From a virus: a DNA stretch of 36,270 nt. Position numbers and translations under genes: made by a program. The DNA lies in IMG/VR virus record IMGVR_UViG_3300024259_001518, positions 1-36,270 of that record. One strand, given 5' to 3'. The notes below the pieces were generated by a model. That model saw only the letters and a list, made by a program, of their open reading frames with translations, searched no databases and was not told the origin of the DNA. This document shows positions 22,168-33,500 of this stretch, one piece after another. Position 1 is the stretch's first letter, and each line of letters starts with the position of its first letter.

Positions 22168-23349
22168 ATGGATAGTAACAGAACAGCACTTCATTTTAAG
22201 GAGGAGACCACTTGGGGGACCGCTGCAAGTGGGACTTACCAGACGCTAAGATTCACAAGTGAATCTTTTGCCTATAACATTACTAATGTGACAAGTACAG
22301 AAATTCGAAATGATCGCCAGATCACGGATTTGATTCAGACTGATGCCGATGTTACTGGCGGGTTTAATTTTGAATTTAGCTACAATACCTTTGGGGACCT
22401 GCTTGAAGGTGCCCTATGGAGTGATTGGTCAACACAGTTGGCTATTTCTGCTTTGGGTATTGGTATTGATGTGGCAGGTACACTTACTGCTGGAACTGGT
22501 GCTACTGATGATACAGCTAACTTTTCTTTGGTTACTGTTGGTCAGTGGATTGAATTGCGTGGTAGTTCTAATGCCACCAATAATGGTTATTACCAAGTCT
22601 CAGCGAAGGCTAGTTATACTAGCATAAGTGTCCTTCCTGTGCCTGATGCTACTGTGGCATCCGCATCGGATACCGTCACCATTGTTGGCGCTTATTTGCG
22701 TAATGGAACTACTGAACATAGTTATACGTTCATTAGGGAACATGCTGGTCTTACTTCACCGGCTACGCAGTATTTTTCCTTTCTTGGCGCAGTGTGTAAT
22801 TCTTTCTCACTGTCTGTCCAGTCTGGTGCAATTTTAACAGGAAGTTTTGACTATATTGGGAAGAATGCAAATTTGTCCTCTGTTTCTTCTACAGCCGATG
22901 CTGCTACTGGAGTTACTACCACTTCTGTTCTTAATGCGGTTGTTAACGTGGCAGAAGTTAGAGAAGCTGGAGATACAGTGTCAGATTGTTTGGTACAGGG
23001 TCTTGATATTTCTGTAGCAAATAATGTACGTGGCTTGAAATCTATTGCTAATCTCGGTAATTGTGATATTGGCGTGGGTAAGTGTGATGTCACTGGTACA
23101 CTGAATGCGTTCTTTAAGGATAATTCTTTGTATGATAAGTATTTAGCTGGTACTGCCACTTCTATTTCTTTTAAAGTAGAAGATACGGCTGGAAATGCGT
23201 ACATTTTTGATATGCCTCAGATTGAATTTGAATCTGATTCTGTCAATTCTGGTGGTCAAGATCAGGATGTTATGGAAGCGGTTGGGTTCCGTGCTTATAG
23301 AGATCCGACTTACACCTACACCATTCAGGTCAGTAAATTTGACGCTTAA
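22168..23349 (+). CDS. Tail tube protein with Ig-like insert
   Basis: The 393-residue protein begins 'MDSNRTALHFKEETTWGTA' and has 'LRFTSESFAYNITNVTSTEI', 'VTGGFNFEFSYNTFGDLLEG' and a long beta-rich body. This is the usual plan of long tube proteins of siphoviruses (Phage_tube_2 type). Residues about 129-175 ('WIELRGSSNATNNGYYQVS' to 'DTVTIVGAYL') are an inserted module similar to that in the gene at 20194 and probably decorate the tail surface. The gene precedes the G/GT chaperone pair and tape measure, which fits. The codon usage is rich, like the capsid gene. Confidence 0.85.
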   Translation: MDSNRTALHFKEETTWGTAASGTYQTLRFTSESFAYNITNVTSTEIRNDRQITDLIQTDADVTGGFNFEFSYNTFGDLLEGALWSDWSTQLAISALGIGIDVAGTLTAGTGATDDTANFSLVTVGQWIELRGSSNATNNGYYQVSAKASYTSISVLPVPDATVASASDTVTIVGAYLRNGTTEHSYTFIREHAGLTSPATQYFSFLGAVCNSFSLSVQSGAILTGSFDYIGKNANLSSVSSTADAATGVTTTSVLNAVVNVAEVREAGDTVSDCLVQGLDISVANNVRGLKSIANLGNCDIGVGKCDVTGTLNAFFKDNSLYDKYLAGTATSISFKVEDTAGNAYIFDMPQIEFESDSVNSGGQDQDVMEAVGFRAYRDPTYTYTIQVSKFDA

Positions 23350-23362
23350 TCTTGGATAAGAT

Positions 23363-23419
23363 CAAGTATCTATCTTTCTCTGTTGGTGTGTGCCCCGTGT
23401 CAACACTGATAGATGCTTG
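23363..23419 (+). promoter_or_regulatory. Large stem-loop after the tail tube gene
   Basis: CAAGTATCTATC pairs with GATAGATGCTTG (12 bp including one G-U) and encloses a weaker GTTG/CAAC stem. No U-run follows, so it is probably an mRNA-stabilising or processing element that protects the abundant tube transcript rather than a terminator. Confidence 0.55.
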
Positions 23420-23437
23420 GTCTGCTAGGGGTTAAAA

Positions 23438-23710
23438 ATGACTATAGTATATTTGGATGATTTTGATCCTAAAAATAAGATTTGGAATACAGTTCTTTCC
23501 ACTAAGTTGGAGAATTTCGATACATCTGTAGAATATCCTAGTAAATATGGTGGGGTAACTAGAATTAGATATGTGAAAGAACCTGGAGATATTGTCGTAA
23601 TGAAAGAGGTTGAAAAGAAGGAAGGTAAAAAAGACTTGACAGTAGAAAATGTTGTTGTTAACATGGAAGAGGATGAAGTAGAAAAAGTTGGAGAAGAATC
23701 TTTTTATTAA
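23438..23710 (+). CDS. Hypothetical tail-region protein (90 residues)
   Basis: AGGGG lies before the ATG. The product opens 'MTIVYLDDFDPKNKIWNTV', has 'VTRIRYVKEPGDIVVMKEVE' and ends in an acidic coiled segment ('VVVNMEEDEVEKVGEE'). It lies between tube and chaperone genes, so a tail-assembly role is likely, but no family is recognised. Confidence 0.65.
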   Translation: MTIVYLDDFDPKNKIWNTVLSTKLENFDTSVEYPSKYGGVTRIRYVKEPGDIVVMKEVEKKEGKKDLTVENVVVNMEEDEVEKVGEESFY

Positions 23711-23734
23711 TTTCAATTAACGGGGGAATGCAAA

Positions 23735-24145
23735 ATGGCGGATATTAGGAAGCTTTATGCAACTAATGAAGATAAAGAAACCGATGGTGTCTGGCAGGAT
23801 CTGGGTGACGGCATTGAAATGCTGATTGCTCGTATTGGTAATCCTAAATACCAAAAACTTTTTCAAAGACTTAGTAAGCCTCACCGTAAAGCGATCAGGC
23901 GTGGTTCTTTGAAAGAAGATGTTGCAGAAAAGTTGATGATTGAATGTATGGCAGAAACTGTTCTTTTGGGTTGGAAGAATGTTGAGATGGATGGAAAACC
24001 TCTTCCTTATTCTAAAGAGAACGCCATTAAAATTCTCACAGAGTTCAAAGATTTGAAAGATTACATTAATGATTTTGCTAATGAGATGGAAGCTTACATG
24101 CAGGAAGATGCTGAGGAGGCAGAAGAGAACTTAAAAAACTCCTAA
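23735..24145 (+). CDS. Tail assembly chaperone, short form (gpG-like)
   Basis: The 136-residue protein starts behind CGGGGGA. 'IARIGNPKYQKLFQRLSKPH', 'EKLMIECMAETVLLGWKNVE' and 'YSKENAIKILTEFKDLKDYI' are typical of phage tail assembly chaperones, in which 'NP.Y......P' and 'A...L..W..V' recur. It lies just before the tape measure gene, as gpG of lambda does. The end of the gene carries a slippery heptamer, and the -1 frame is open through 24525. Confidence 0.88.
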   Translation: MADIRKLYATNEDKETDGVWQDLGDGIEMLIARIGNPKYQKLFQRLSKPHRKAIRRGSLKEDVAEKLMIECMAETVLLGWKNVEMDGKPLPYSKENAIKILTEFKDLKDYINDFANEMEAYMQEDAEEAEENLKNS

Positions 24146-24525
24146 GTTGGACCCTCAAGAACAAAGGTCAGTTAGAATGGTTTGAGAAGTTAGAGGAAGA
24201 GGGTCACGATATAGGAAGTGTGTTAGACGATAAACCAGAACTAACACACGATTTAGTTCCTTTTTGGAATGCGTTTCAAGTTTTAAGTAGTTCAAGAAGT
24301 ACCGGCATGGGTGTCGGTGCAATTCCGCTTTCTGCATTTGAGTCTTATTTTCGTATTTGGAGAATAACTGATTTAGAAGATCAGTTAGAATATATCAGAT
24401 TTGTAGGAGCATTAGATTCTGAATATTTAGCTTTTCAAAATAAGGAAAGTAAGAAGTCGCAAGAGAAAAGCGGAGCTAAAAATGCAAAGAGCGCCTCTAG
24501 AGTGCCAAAAGCAAAAGGTCGGTAG
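23735..24525 (+). CDS. Tail assembly chaperone, frameshifted long form (gpGT-like)
   Basis: A -1 slip at 24139 (base read twice) joins the first 135 codons to a frame that continues 'LLSWTLKNKGQLEWFEKLEE' and ends at the TAG at 24523-24525, giving about 263 residues. The extension contains 'DLVPFWNAFQVLSSSRSTG' and 'LEDQLEYIRFVGALDSEYL', and a basic tail. In lambda-like phages the long form binds both the tube protein and the tape measure. A GTG at 24220 in the same frame is not needed as a start. Confidence 0.85.
24113..24139 (+). promoter_or_regulatory. -1 programmed frameshift signal
   Basis: A AAA AAC lies in frame at 24133-24139 (codons TTA AAA AAC), the strongest bacterial -1 heptamer class. 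An SD-like GAGGAGG at 24113-24119 ends 13 nt upstream, where a stimulatory contact is known in dnaX. A weak GACC/GGTC stem follows. The zero-frame stop is 4 codons later. Confidence 0.88.
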
Positions 24526-24562
24526 TCACCAGGATTGGTTTGTGACTTCACGACCTTTTTTT
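24513..24562 (+). terminator. Intrinsic terminator between chaperone and tape measure
   Basis: AAAAGGTCG pairs with CGACCTTTT (9 bp); an inner GTCAC/GTGAC stem (5 bp) and a 12-nt loop lie within, and a 7-T run follows (24556-24562). The stem starts inside the chaperone's last codons. It lies 17 nt before the tape measure ATG, so that gene must be read by read-through or a later promoter. This could lower its dose. Confidence 0.8.
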
Positions 24563-24579
24563 ATGGCAGGTGGTAAATT

Positions 24580-27500
24580 ATGTCTAATGTAGATGGAATA
24601 AATATACCAGTAACTTCTTCTGGAGTTGGGAAAACCATATCTGATTTGGAAAGAATAAAACTCCAAATGAAGAATATGACGACCTCCCTTGAGCAAGTTA
24701 AAAAAATGTTGATGGTAGCTTTTCCAGTTGATAGTGCTAAACAATTTTCCACTGCTGCTAAGAGTGTGCAAAGAGAAGTACAGCAAATTAGTCATTTTTT
24801 AGAAAATATGGGAACAAAGGCTAATACAACACTTTTGAAAGCTTCCACAGCCGTTGGGATTTATGAAAAGAAGTTAACTACTGTTAATAAGACTTTAGAA
24901 AAAAATGTAACTGTACAAAAAAATACTGCGGCGGCGGTTAAACTTCTTTTTGCTAGAATACATGCGGGAGTAGTTGTTAATAAAAAATTAGAAACTTCTA
25001 CTAATAAAGTAACTTCTGCATTTCTTAAACAGATAGGGGTATCTGCAAGATTAACAAATAAATGGGATGCTTTTCGTAAATCTATTAGTGCAAATAGATT
25101 AGTGCAACAAGCATTGAATAAAACGAGTACTGCTGCGGTTTTAAACAATATGAAGTTAACTTCTTCCTATCAAAATTTATCAAAAAGTATTGCCAAGAAT
25201 ACCTCAGTTACTAAAGCAAATAAAACAGAACAAGCCAAATTAAATACTACTATCGCTAAAACGAGTAAAGGTTTTGCTGGTTTAATTCCCCATGTTGCTG
25301 CGGTTACTCTTTCCTATATGGCTATGCGTAGAGTTACTAGAGCCATTACAGGTACTATAGGTCTAGGTGTAGAATTTGAACATGAAATGTCTATGGTTAG
25401 GGCTATTACTGAGGCGACCACTGCACAATTTGAGGTTTTAATGGATGTGGTGAAAAAGGCTGGAGAGACTACAGTTTTTACAGCTAAAGAAGCCGCTGAA
25501 GCTATGAGATTTTTAGCTATGGCTGGTTTTGCAGTAGATGAATCTATTGCGGCTCTTCCTGATGTTTTAAATCTTGCCTTTATTGGGCAATTAGAATTGA
25601 AACGTGCCACTGATATTTCTACTGATGTTCTCAGAGCATTTGGATTAGAAGCAGAACAGCTAGGAATGGTTGTAGATGTGTTTACTGCTACAATTACTAA
25701 TAGTAATACCAATATTGAAATGCTTGGACAGTCAATGAAATTTGTTGCTCCTGTCGCTTCTAAATTAGGTTACAGTGTACAACAAGTTTCAGCTATGCTT
25801 GGGGTCATGTCTCAATCTGGTATCAAAGCTGGTATGGCTGGTAGGTCTTTACGAATGGCTATGATGCGCATGAGTGATGCTGCTAAGTCTATGGGTATGG
25901 AAGGAGCTAACTTATTAGATGTTTTAAGAAAACTTGCTAGTAAGAGTTATTCTCCAGATAGATTAGTTGGAGAACTCAAAACAATGTTTGGGCTTCGTTC
26001 TACTCCTGCTATTCTAGCTCTTATGCAAAATCTTAAACTTTATGATGAATTTTATGAAAAATTAGAAAATTCTGAAGGAGCTGCTAAAAAGTTTACAGAT
26101 TCTTTAAAAACTGTGTGGCGTGCTTTTAAAGAATTGTCCTCAGTAGTACAGAGTTTAGCCATTGAAGTATTTGAAGAATATCAAGAAACACTGGAAAGTG
26201 TACTTAATAATGCTACTGAATGGTTTAGGGAAAATAAAGATGAAGTAAAAGAATGGACAAAATATATTGTTGAAAGTATACCACAGGTAATTGGGTTAAC
26301 TGTGGCTATGTGGGGTCTTGGCAAAGCTTTAGCTATAGTTACAATTTTTAGAGAAATGCATGTAGCAGTTACGGCTATGAATGCTGCTAATGCTCTTCCT
26401 ATGTTTGCAGATCAAGTGACACGTGGCGGTAAAGCATTAGCTATGGCAAAAGGATTTGCAGCAAAATATGCTTCTCAATTGTATCTGTTAGGTGGAGCTA
26501 TTGCTGCTGTAATAGCTTATAAACTATCTGAATGGTTGGCTGAACAATGGGAATGGTGGGATAAGAATATATGGGGGTCAAAAAAGTATACGGAAAGTTT
26601 AAAGGAAGGTATAAAGCAACAACGAGCATTTTTAGCACTAAAAACATTAGATAAATCTCCTGAACAGGCATTTGAAGTTTTCAATTTAAAAACAGCTAAA
26701 GTGGCATTAAATTATCTTAAAACTGAATTATCTGATCTTAGAGAAAAAAGAGATACTATTTTAGATAATATTCAACAACAGGAATATCAACTTGATTTAA
26801 TTGATACTGATAAAGAAAAAGTGGCTTTAAAAAATGTAGAAGCTCAGATTTTAGTAATGGCAGAAAAAGCTGCGAAAGTACAATATTTAGTGGATAATAT
26901 GAGAAGTTCGGGAGGAACGTATGAAAATAGCGACTATTATAAAGGTAGTGCTTTGGCTGCTACGAGAGAAAGAGAAAAATTAGAGGAGCAAACTAAGTAT
27001 AATGAGGCTTTACGAATAGCAAAAGAACAGTATGAAAGTGGGGAAATTAAATTACCTTCTTATGATAGGAAGAAATTTTTAGATAAATTAGAAGAGGATC
27101 TTAAAACAGAAGGTGCGTATTTATTGCTTGCCGCCAGAGATAAAGAAGGAGCTAAAGAATATATTAGAGGAATGCGTACTAATGCTGGAAGAGTATATGA
27201 TGCTAGAATGAAACAAGATGAGGAAATAGCTTCTAAATTAAAACAAATTAAAGATCCTATGGAAAGAAGTAAAATAGAAGCTAATGTATTTACTCTAGGT
27301 ACAGAATTTACTGACCGTATGAGTAAGGTTAAAAAGTATTCTGAAGAATACATGCTTTTGTTTAATAATATGCGTAAAGGGCAATCTAAAATATTAAACA
27401 AAAGTATTAGTGATCAAATTAAAGCTGAGAATGCATTAGTCACCGCAGTCAAAAAAGCGCAAGGTTCCATTATTGATAATAAAGCTGCTATGCAAAAACA

Positions 27501-30500
27501 GGAGACTGATCTTAATACCAAACAATTGAATGATTCTTTGGCTGTTATTAAAACTGATACAGCTAATCAAATAGCGGAAGCTATAAAAAGAGGCGATTCC
27601 ATAGTTGATTTAAAGGAACAGCAGCAAATATTAATTACAAATAATCAACGAGATTTTGAGTTATCTTTAGCGCAATCACGGGAAGCAGAAATAACTAAGG
27701 AAGCAGAAAAACATGATATAATAATAAAAAATTCAAAGGCTTCTGGGGATCAACTTAAAATATTAGAGGAAGATAAAAAATCTAGTATAGACCTTATTGA
27801 TAAAAAATTTGATAGGATAAGACAAGAAAGAGCATCTTCTATTGTTAAATTTTATGAACAACAAACAATTAAAGAGGAGAATATTGCACAGAATCGGGCT
27901 GATAAAATTTCAGCTATAAATGAAAAAATTACTATTAAAACAGTAGAGACTGTTAGAGATACGGAATTAAAAAGACTTTCCATTTTGGCTGACGCAGAGG
28001 AACAAGAAATAGCAATATACGAAAAGTCTGCTTTAACTAAAATAAAATATGCTTTGAAAAATAATGAGGATATAAGTCAATTAAGAAAAGAATCTATTGC
28101 GGAAGTAGAAGAACAAAATGTTGCATTGCAAAAAATATGGGAAACGTCTAGAGAGACAGAAATACAAGCAGAAGAACGAATTTGGGCTTTAAAGAGAAAA
28201 TCTGGAACTAGTGATCTAGAATATAATGCAGGATTACGATCTGCTAAATTGGAAATAGACGAAAATTATAATGAAAAAGTTAGAGCTTTAGAATTGAAAA
28301 AACTTAAATTTATTCAATCTATTAATGCTGCTGAGTTAGCCGATCATCAAAGGAAATATCAAAAAGCATTAACTTATTATGATAAATGGGTAAAACAAAT
28401 AGCTAAAAAAGCTTTGCAGGGCCTTTCTAAAGACCAAGCTATGGCTACCACTATGAAAAAAGCTAAAGAGACATGGGCAGAACATGTTAGAAATCTTTTT
28501 AATGTTGGAAGGAATGATGAAGCTAGAGATTTAATGAGTAAATGGCCCGAAATTCAAAGAATCCAATTAGAGGAATTAAGTAAACAACAAGATCAATATG
28601 ATAATGATAGACTTGTAGCAATGAAGTCCCTTTATAAAGATTTGAATGAAGTCTCTGGCAATTACTTTGACGCACAGATACAGATTATTGAACTTGAAAA
28701 AGAGAAGTATATTGAATCTCTTAAAATAAAAGCGGATGAAAATGGAAAATATACACAAAAACAAATGCAATTACTTGAGGCACTGAATAGATGGCAAATC
28801 CTTAAAAATCGTGAATTAGTACAAGAATACCTCATAGCTAACAAGGGTTTAGCTGGTGGTATGGTTGCATACCTTGTTGAAATGAAAACAGCATGGGAAA
28901 ATTACTACCAAGAGATAGGCCAATTTGGTTATGATTTTCTGGAAAGTTTCGGTAGTGCATTTGAGGATAGCTTTGTTAAAGTATTTACTGAAGGAGTAGA
29001 TGCAGCAAAAGATGTTTGGAAGGATTGGCTTGACGATTTGTTAGATAGTTTCCTTAAAATGATAGCGAGACTTATAAAAGAATTGGTCATGTCAGGCATA
29101 TTAGAATTGCTAGTATCCGCTCTTGGAAGTGGAAGCGGAAGTAGAAGTATCAGTATCAGTGGTGGAGGAAGTGGAAGTGGCGTTGGAATGGGAGGCGTGA
29201 GTGTAGGTGGTTCTTCAATGAGTTGGACAACCATTGGTAGTATGCTTGCCAAGGGATATGAGTTGTACACCGGGAAGAGCTTATCTCTTAATGGTTTGAT
29301 AGATAGTCTTTCTGGTAGTTCTTCCTCAACTGCTGTTACTACCACTCAACAAGGTCAAAATTGGGCGGGTGATATTGGTAGTTGGGGAAAAGATTATGCA
29401 AAAGGTTTAGGCCAGACAGGAACAATGACTGCTGCTCAAGTTGCAGGCGCTGAAGCTGCCTATGCAATGAATACTGGTTACATGAGTGGTATGGCAGTTG
29501 ATTCAGCCGGTATGGTTGGCAACATGGCGAACATGGGTGCAAACGCTTCCACTACTGGAATGGGTGCTGGTGCTGCTTCTGGTATTGCTGCTGCTGTTGT
29601 TGCTATTATCATTGGTGGTTACATGGTTTTCGATAATAATACGAAACCAGATGCCAGCGTTTGGGTAAAAGCTCAAGCGGAAATGTCAAAATTACAATCA
29701 CATTTATTCGATGTTGCTATAACTGGAGTTGGTGCAATTGGGTATTCTGAATCAGATGCAAATAAAGATGTAAACTGGATGTCTAGCGTGTTGGCTGATC
29801 ATTTTAGTATGTATGAGGAGATATATAAGAATGTATCTTATGAGAGTCAACGAAAAATCAAAAAGGGACTAGAAAATATACCTTGGGAAGAATTATCGTT
29901 TACTCTTATCAAGATGGCCCAGGATCACGTTACACCTAAATTATCTATAAGCAGAAAAAATCCCTATTGGGTAAGGCCACCTGATGCTAATCCAATATTC
30001 GATGATCTTAATCCTACCTCTTATAGTGGAAGTTTATCTGGTACAGGTAGGGGTAATGCAGCGACACAATTACATGCTTTAATGGGGAAATACTTTGAGG
30101 AGTATGTTGAAGAGGCACTAGTCAATATTAAGAAAAAAGATGTTTACAAATTAATGAATGATAATATTCTCGGGATGTTATCTGGATTAGATAAGGATCT
30201 TTTCATGAATGATCCTGAGGAATTTTTTCATGCATTTAATGAATCAATGAAGCAAATGGTGAAAGCGGAAGTTGTATGGACAGACTTTAACCATTGGTTA
30301 GACGGTACAACTGCTGGAATGACTAAAGCTCAAGAAGCAACGACATTAGCTACTGCTGAACTAGAAGGTTATGCAGCGCAGATGGAAGCTTTGGGTGTCA
30401 CTTTGAGTGAGGCTGAACTAGCTGCAAAATTTAAAGACATATATAATGGAATGACAGAGGGTATAGGTAATCTTGGTGCAATAGCGAAACCAGTAACAGG

Positions 30501-33500
30501 ACTTGATAAATATCTTGCTAAAATCAATGGTCAATTTGATGCCTACTTGGCACTATTGGAACGCTATGGTGTTGATTTAGATAAAATTACTGATCTAGAA
30601 GAGAAACGCAAAAAGAAGCTGGAAGAAGCCGCTGAAGAATATATGGAATCTTTTTGGAAAGGAATCGAAGATACCATAAAAGGTGCGGAAGGATTGGTTA
30701 CAGCATTTGAGGAAGCTGTTATAAGTATTAATAACACCTTTGCTGGAGTGTACGCCACTATGGCGGAAGATAAAGGCCTTGATGCACGAAAAATAGAAGA
30801 TATTCATAAATATTATAATGATGCAAAAAAAGCAATACAAGATGAAATAGACAAAATCATGGATGGTTTGGCTGACAGTATTAAAGAAGTTGCAGAGTTA
30901 ATTAATATTTTGGAAACTGGTGGAGATATAAGTGCTGTTATAACATATTTTGAAGAGTTGTTTAAAACCTTTGACGAAAGTGGTGCAGACCTTACTGGAA
31001 TTATTTCAGATATGAAAAATTCCTTTAAGTCTGTTATAAATGAATTAAAGAATCAGGCCAATCAATTATATGCATGGTCCCAAGAATTTGGTGGGTTCAA
31101 TTTTGAGAGGGCCGCTAATCAAGCTAGTAAATTAATGACACTTCTTTCAGATTTCGTTAGAGATATGTCCGATATGGATTCTGCCGATATGAAAGTTGCG
31201 TTAGGGGAAATTAAAACTAGCATACAAGAGTACAGAGAAGCCGTTGAAAGGGCACAGTTTGGAGAACAAGATTATGAAATAGTAGATTACCTTAATGATG
31301 TTTTAGATTACTTAGATGGACTAGAAACCGTTATTAACACATTTACTCTCGATTTGGAATCGTTATCACAAGTTCCCATGAAAGATTTATTTCCCAGTAT
31401 TACAGAGGATTTAAATGCATTTGTTGGTGGGTTGAAAAATTGGTATAATAAACTTGAGGATGCAAATGGTGTTTTTGATGGCCTTCAGGAAATGACCAAT
31501 GCACTGTCTAATCAAATAACAGCATGGGTGGATAGTTTATCAAATGAGGATATTTCGAATGAAGATGTATTGAGTGGTCTTGCTGCAATATCAGATTCAA
31601 TAGATGATACGATTACGGCTGTTCAAGATATGCGTAGAAAACAATCTAATGCTGGAAATACTGAATGGGTTTACGTTCTTGATTCTTATATTACATATTT
31701 AAAATCATTGAAAACTGCTGTTGAGTCTTTTGAGGATCGATTATCAGATGCTAATTTGAGTGAAGCTAATAGACAAGAAATAAGTGATATTTTAACAGAT
31801 TTAGGTAAAGGTGATTATACCTCTGCTATTGCTTATTTGCAAAAGCAACTGGATGAACTTATAGCTGGTGGAGGAGATTCAGAAACAATCCAAAAGTATA
31901 AAGATGATATTGCCGAACTTCAAAGATTACAGGATGAGTTTATAGCAATAGAAAGACGACAGCTAGATGCGATCAAGAGAAGTCTGGGATTAATTACTGA
32001 TTATGAATACAGAATGGGGAGATTGACTGAACTTCAAGATCGGTACGGTAATTCTTTAGGTTCACTTGTCAAAAATTTTGAGAGTTGGACCCTTGAAGAA
32101 TTGAAAGCAGAGGCCGACAGGTTGGGTATTACATGGCAGGAGATGGCTGAAGATGTTGCATTTCTTGTTCAACAGGAACAGAACCTTTACGATATTAGAA
32201 AGGCTCAAGCTGAATTGGCTGGTAAAGACACTGGACTGTGGGAAATTGCAGAAAGGTACAATCTTGATTACGATAAAATGGATAAAGATTTTGCACAGAA
32301 AATTGTGAATCAATTTTTATCCATGACAGCAGAAGAAGTGCAAGCGTGGGCAGATAATCTGAGCGTTTCCGTAACACAATTAGTTGCAGATATTATGACA
32401 TTGGCCAATGCATTTGATTTGACTGCCGATGCAATAGAAAGTTTGGCAGACGATATTAGAGAAAATCTTGAAAATCTAAGATTACAAATTCAAGATGATA
32501 TGGGTATTGGTGGTGGTCATGCAGCAAGAGCGGCTTCTATATGGAATCAGATAGAAGGATTAGGTGAAACAGACCCTATGACGGAAGGTGTTCTTCTTGA
32601 AATGACTGAACTCTTAGGTGATTGGTATTCAGAAGGAAAAGCTGCTGAAGATGAAAGAATTGCTGGAATTAGGGAAGAACTAAATGAACGTAAAAGTGTC
32701 TTAGAAGAAGAACTACGTTTAGCGCAAAATTTTCAAAATGTTGTGGAATCTTTGGAAGATTTGATTAAGTCGATAAAATATAGCACCTTGAATGTTTCTT
32801 TACCATATGAGAAGGCAGAAGAAGCACAACAAGATTATGATACTTTACTTGCTGCTGCTATGACAGGCGATTTAGAAGCAATGCAAGAATACAGTGGTTT
32901 TGTGCAAACTCATTTGCAGCAACAACAGGAGGAGTTTAAATCTTCAGATATATATCAAGGTATCTACGATAGTGTAATGGCTGACATTGAAGCTGTAAAG
33001 GCCAATGCTGAAGCTCAGTCTTATGATGAGGCTATACTGGCAGAACTGGAGAGCATTGACGCACAACTTGAAAATTTAGAACCTGACTATTCAGCATTGT
33101 TAGCTCAGTTTGAAGGTATGGCAGAAACAATAGAAACAGCATTAAGAAGGCTTGAAGCTGGAAGTCTTGTTATAACTTTTGAATGGGATACTGCTGGAAG
33201 TGCTGAAGCTATTGAAGCATTGAAACAAATTCTAGAATTTTATGGGTGGGAAGATGATGTAATGATCAGTTTTGTTGCCACCATGCTAGAAAATTTTGGT
33301 GGTACTTTTGCTGAAAGAATGGAACTTCTTGGTTTTCTTGTAGATCCAGCCAATGGTGGAAGCTGGACTTCAACTGCAACCATTATGATGTTGGCATCTG
33401 ATGAATTTTGGGATGAAAATACGTGGACTGATAATCTAGAATTGATTGGATTTATTTTTGATGAGAATGGAAAAGATTGGAATGCGGAAGCGGTTTTAAC

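Noticed and set aside
24220-24525. Independent gene starting at GTG 24220
   Set aside because: The same frame is open back to the slippery site, and the -1 fusion explains it better.
28929-29345. 138-residue minus-strand ORF in the tape measure
   Set aside because: It is the reverse of the Gly/Ser-rich linker, hence Pro/Leu-rich, with no support.
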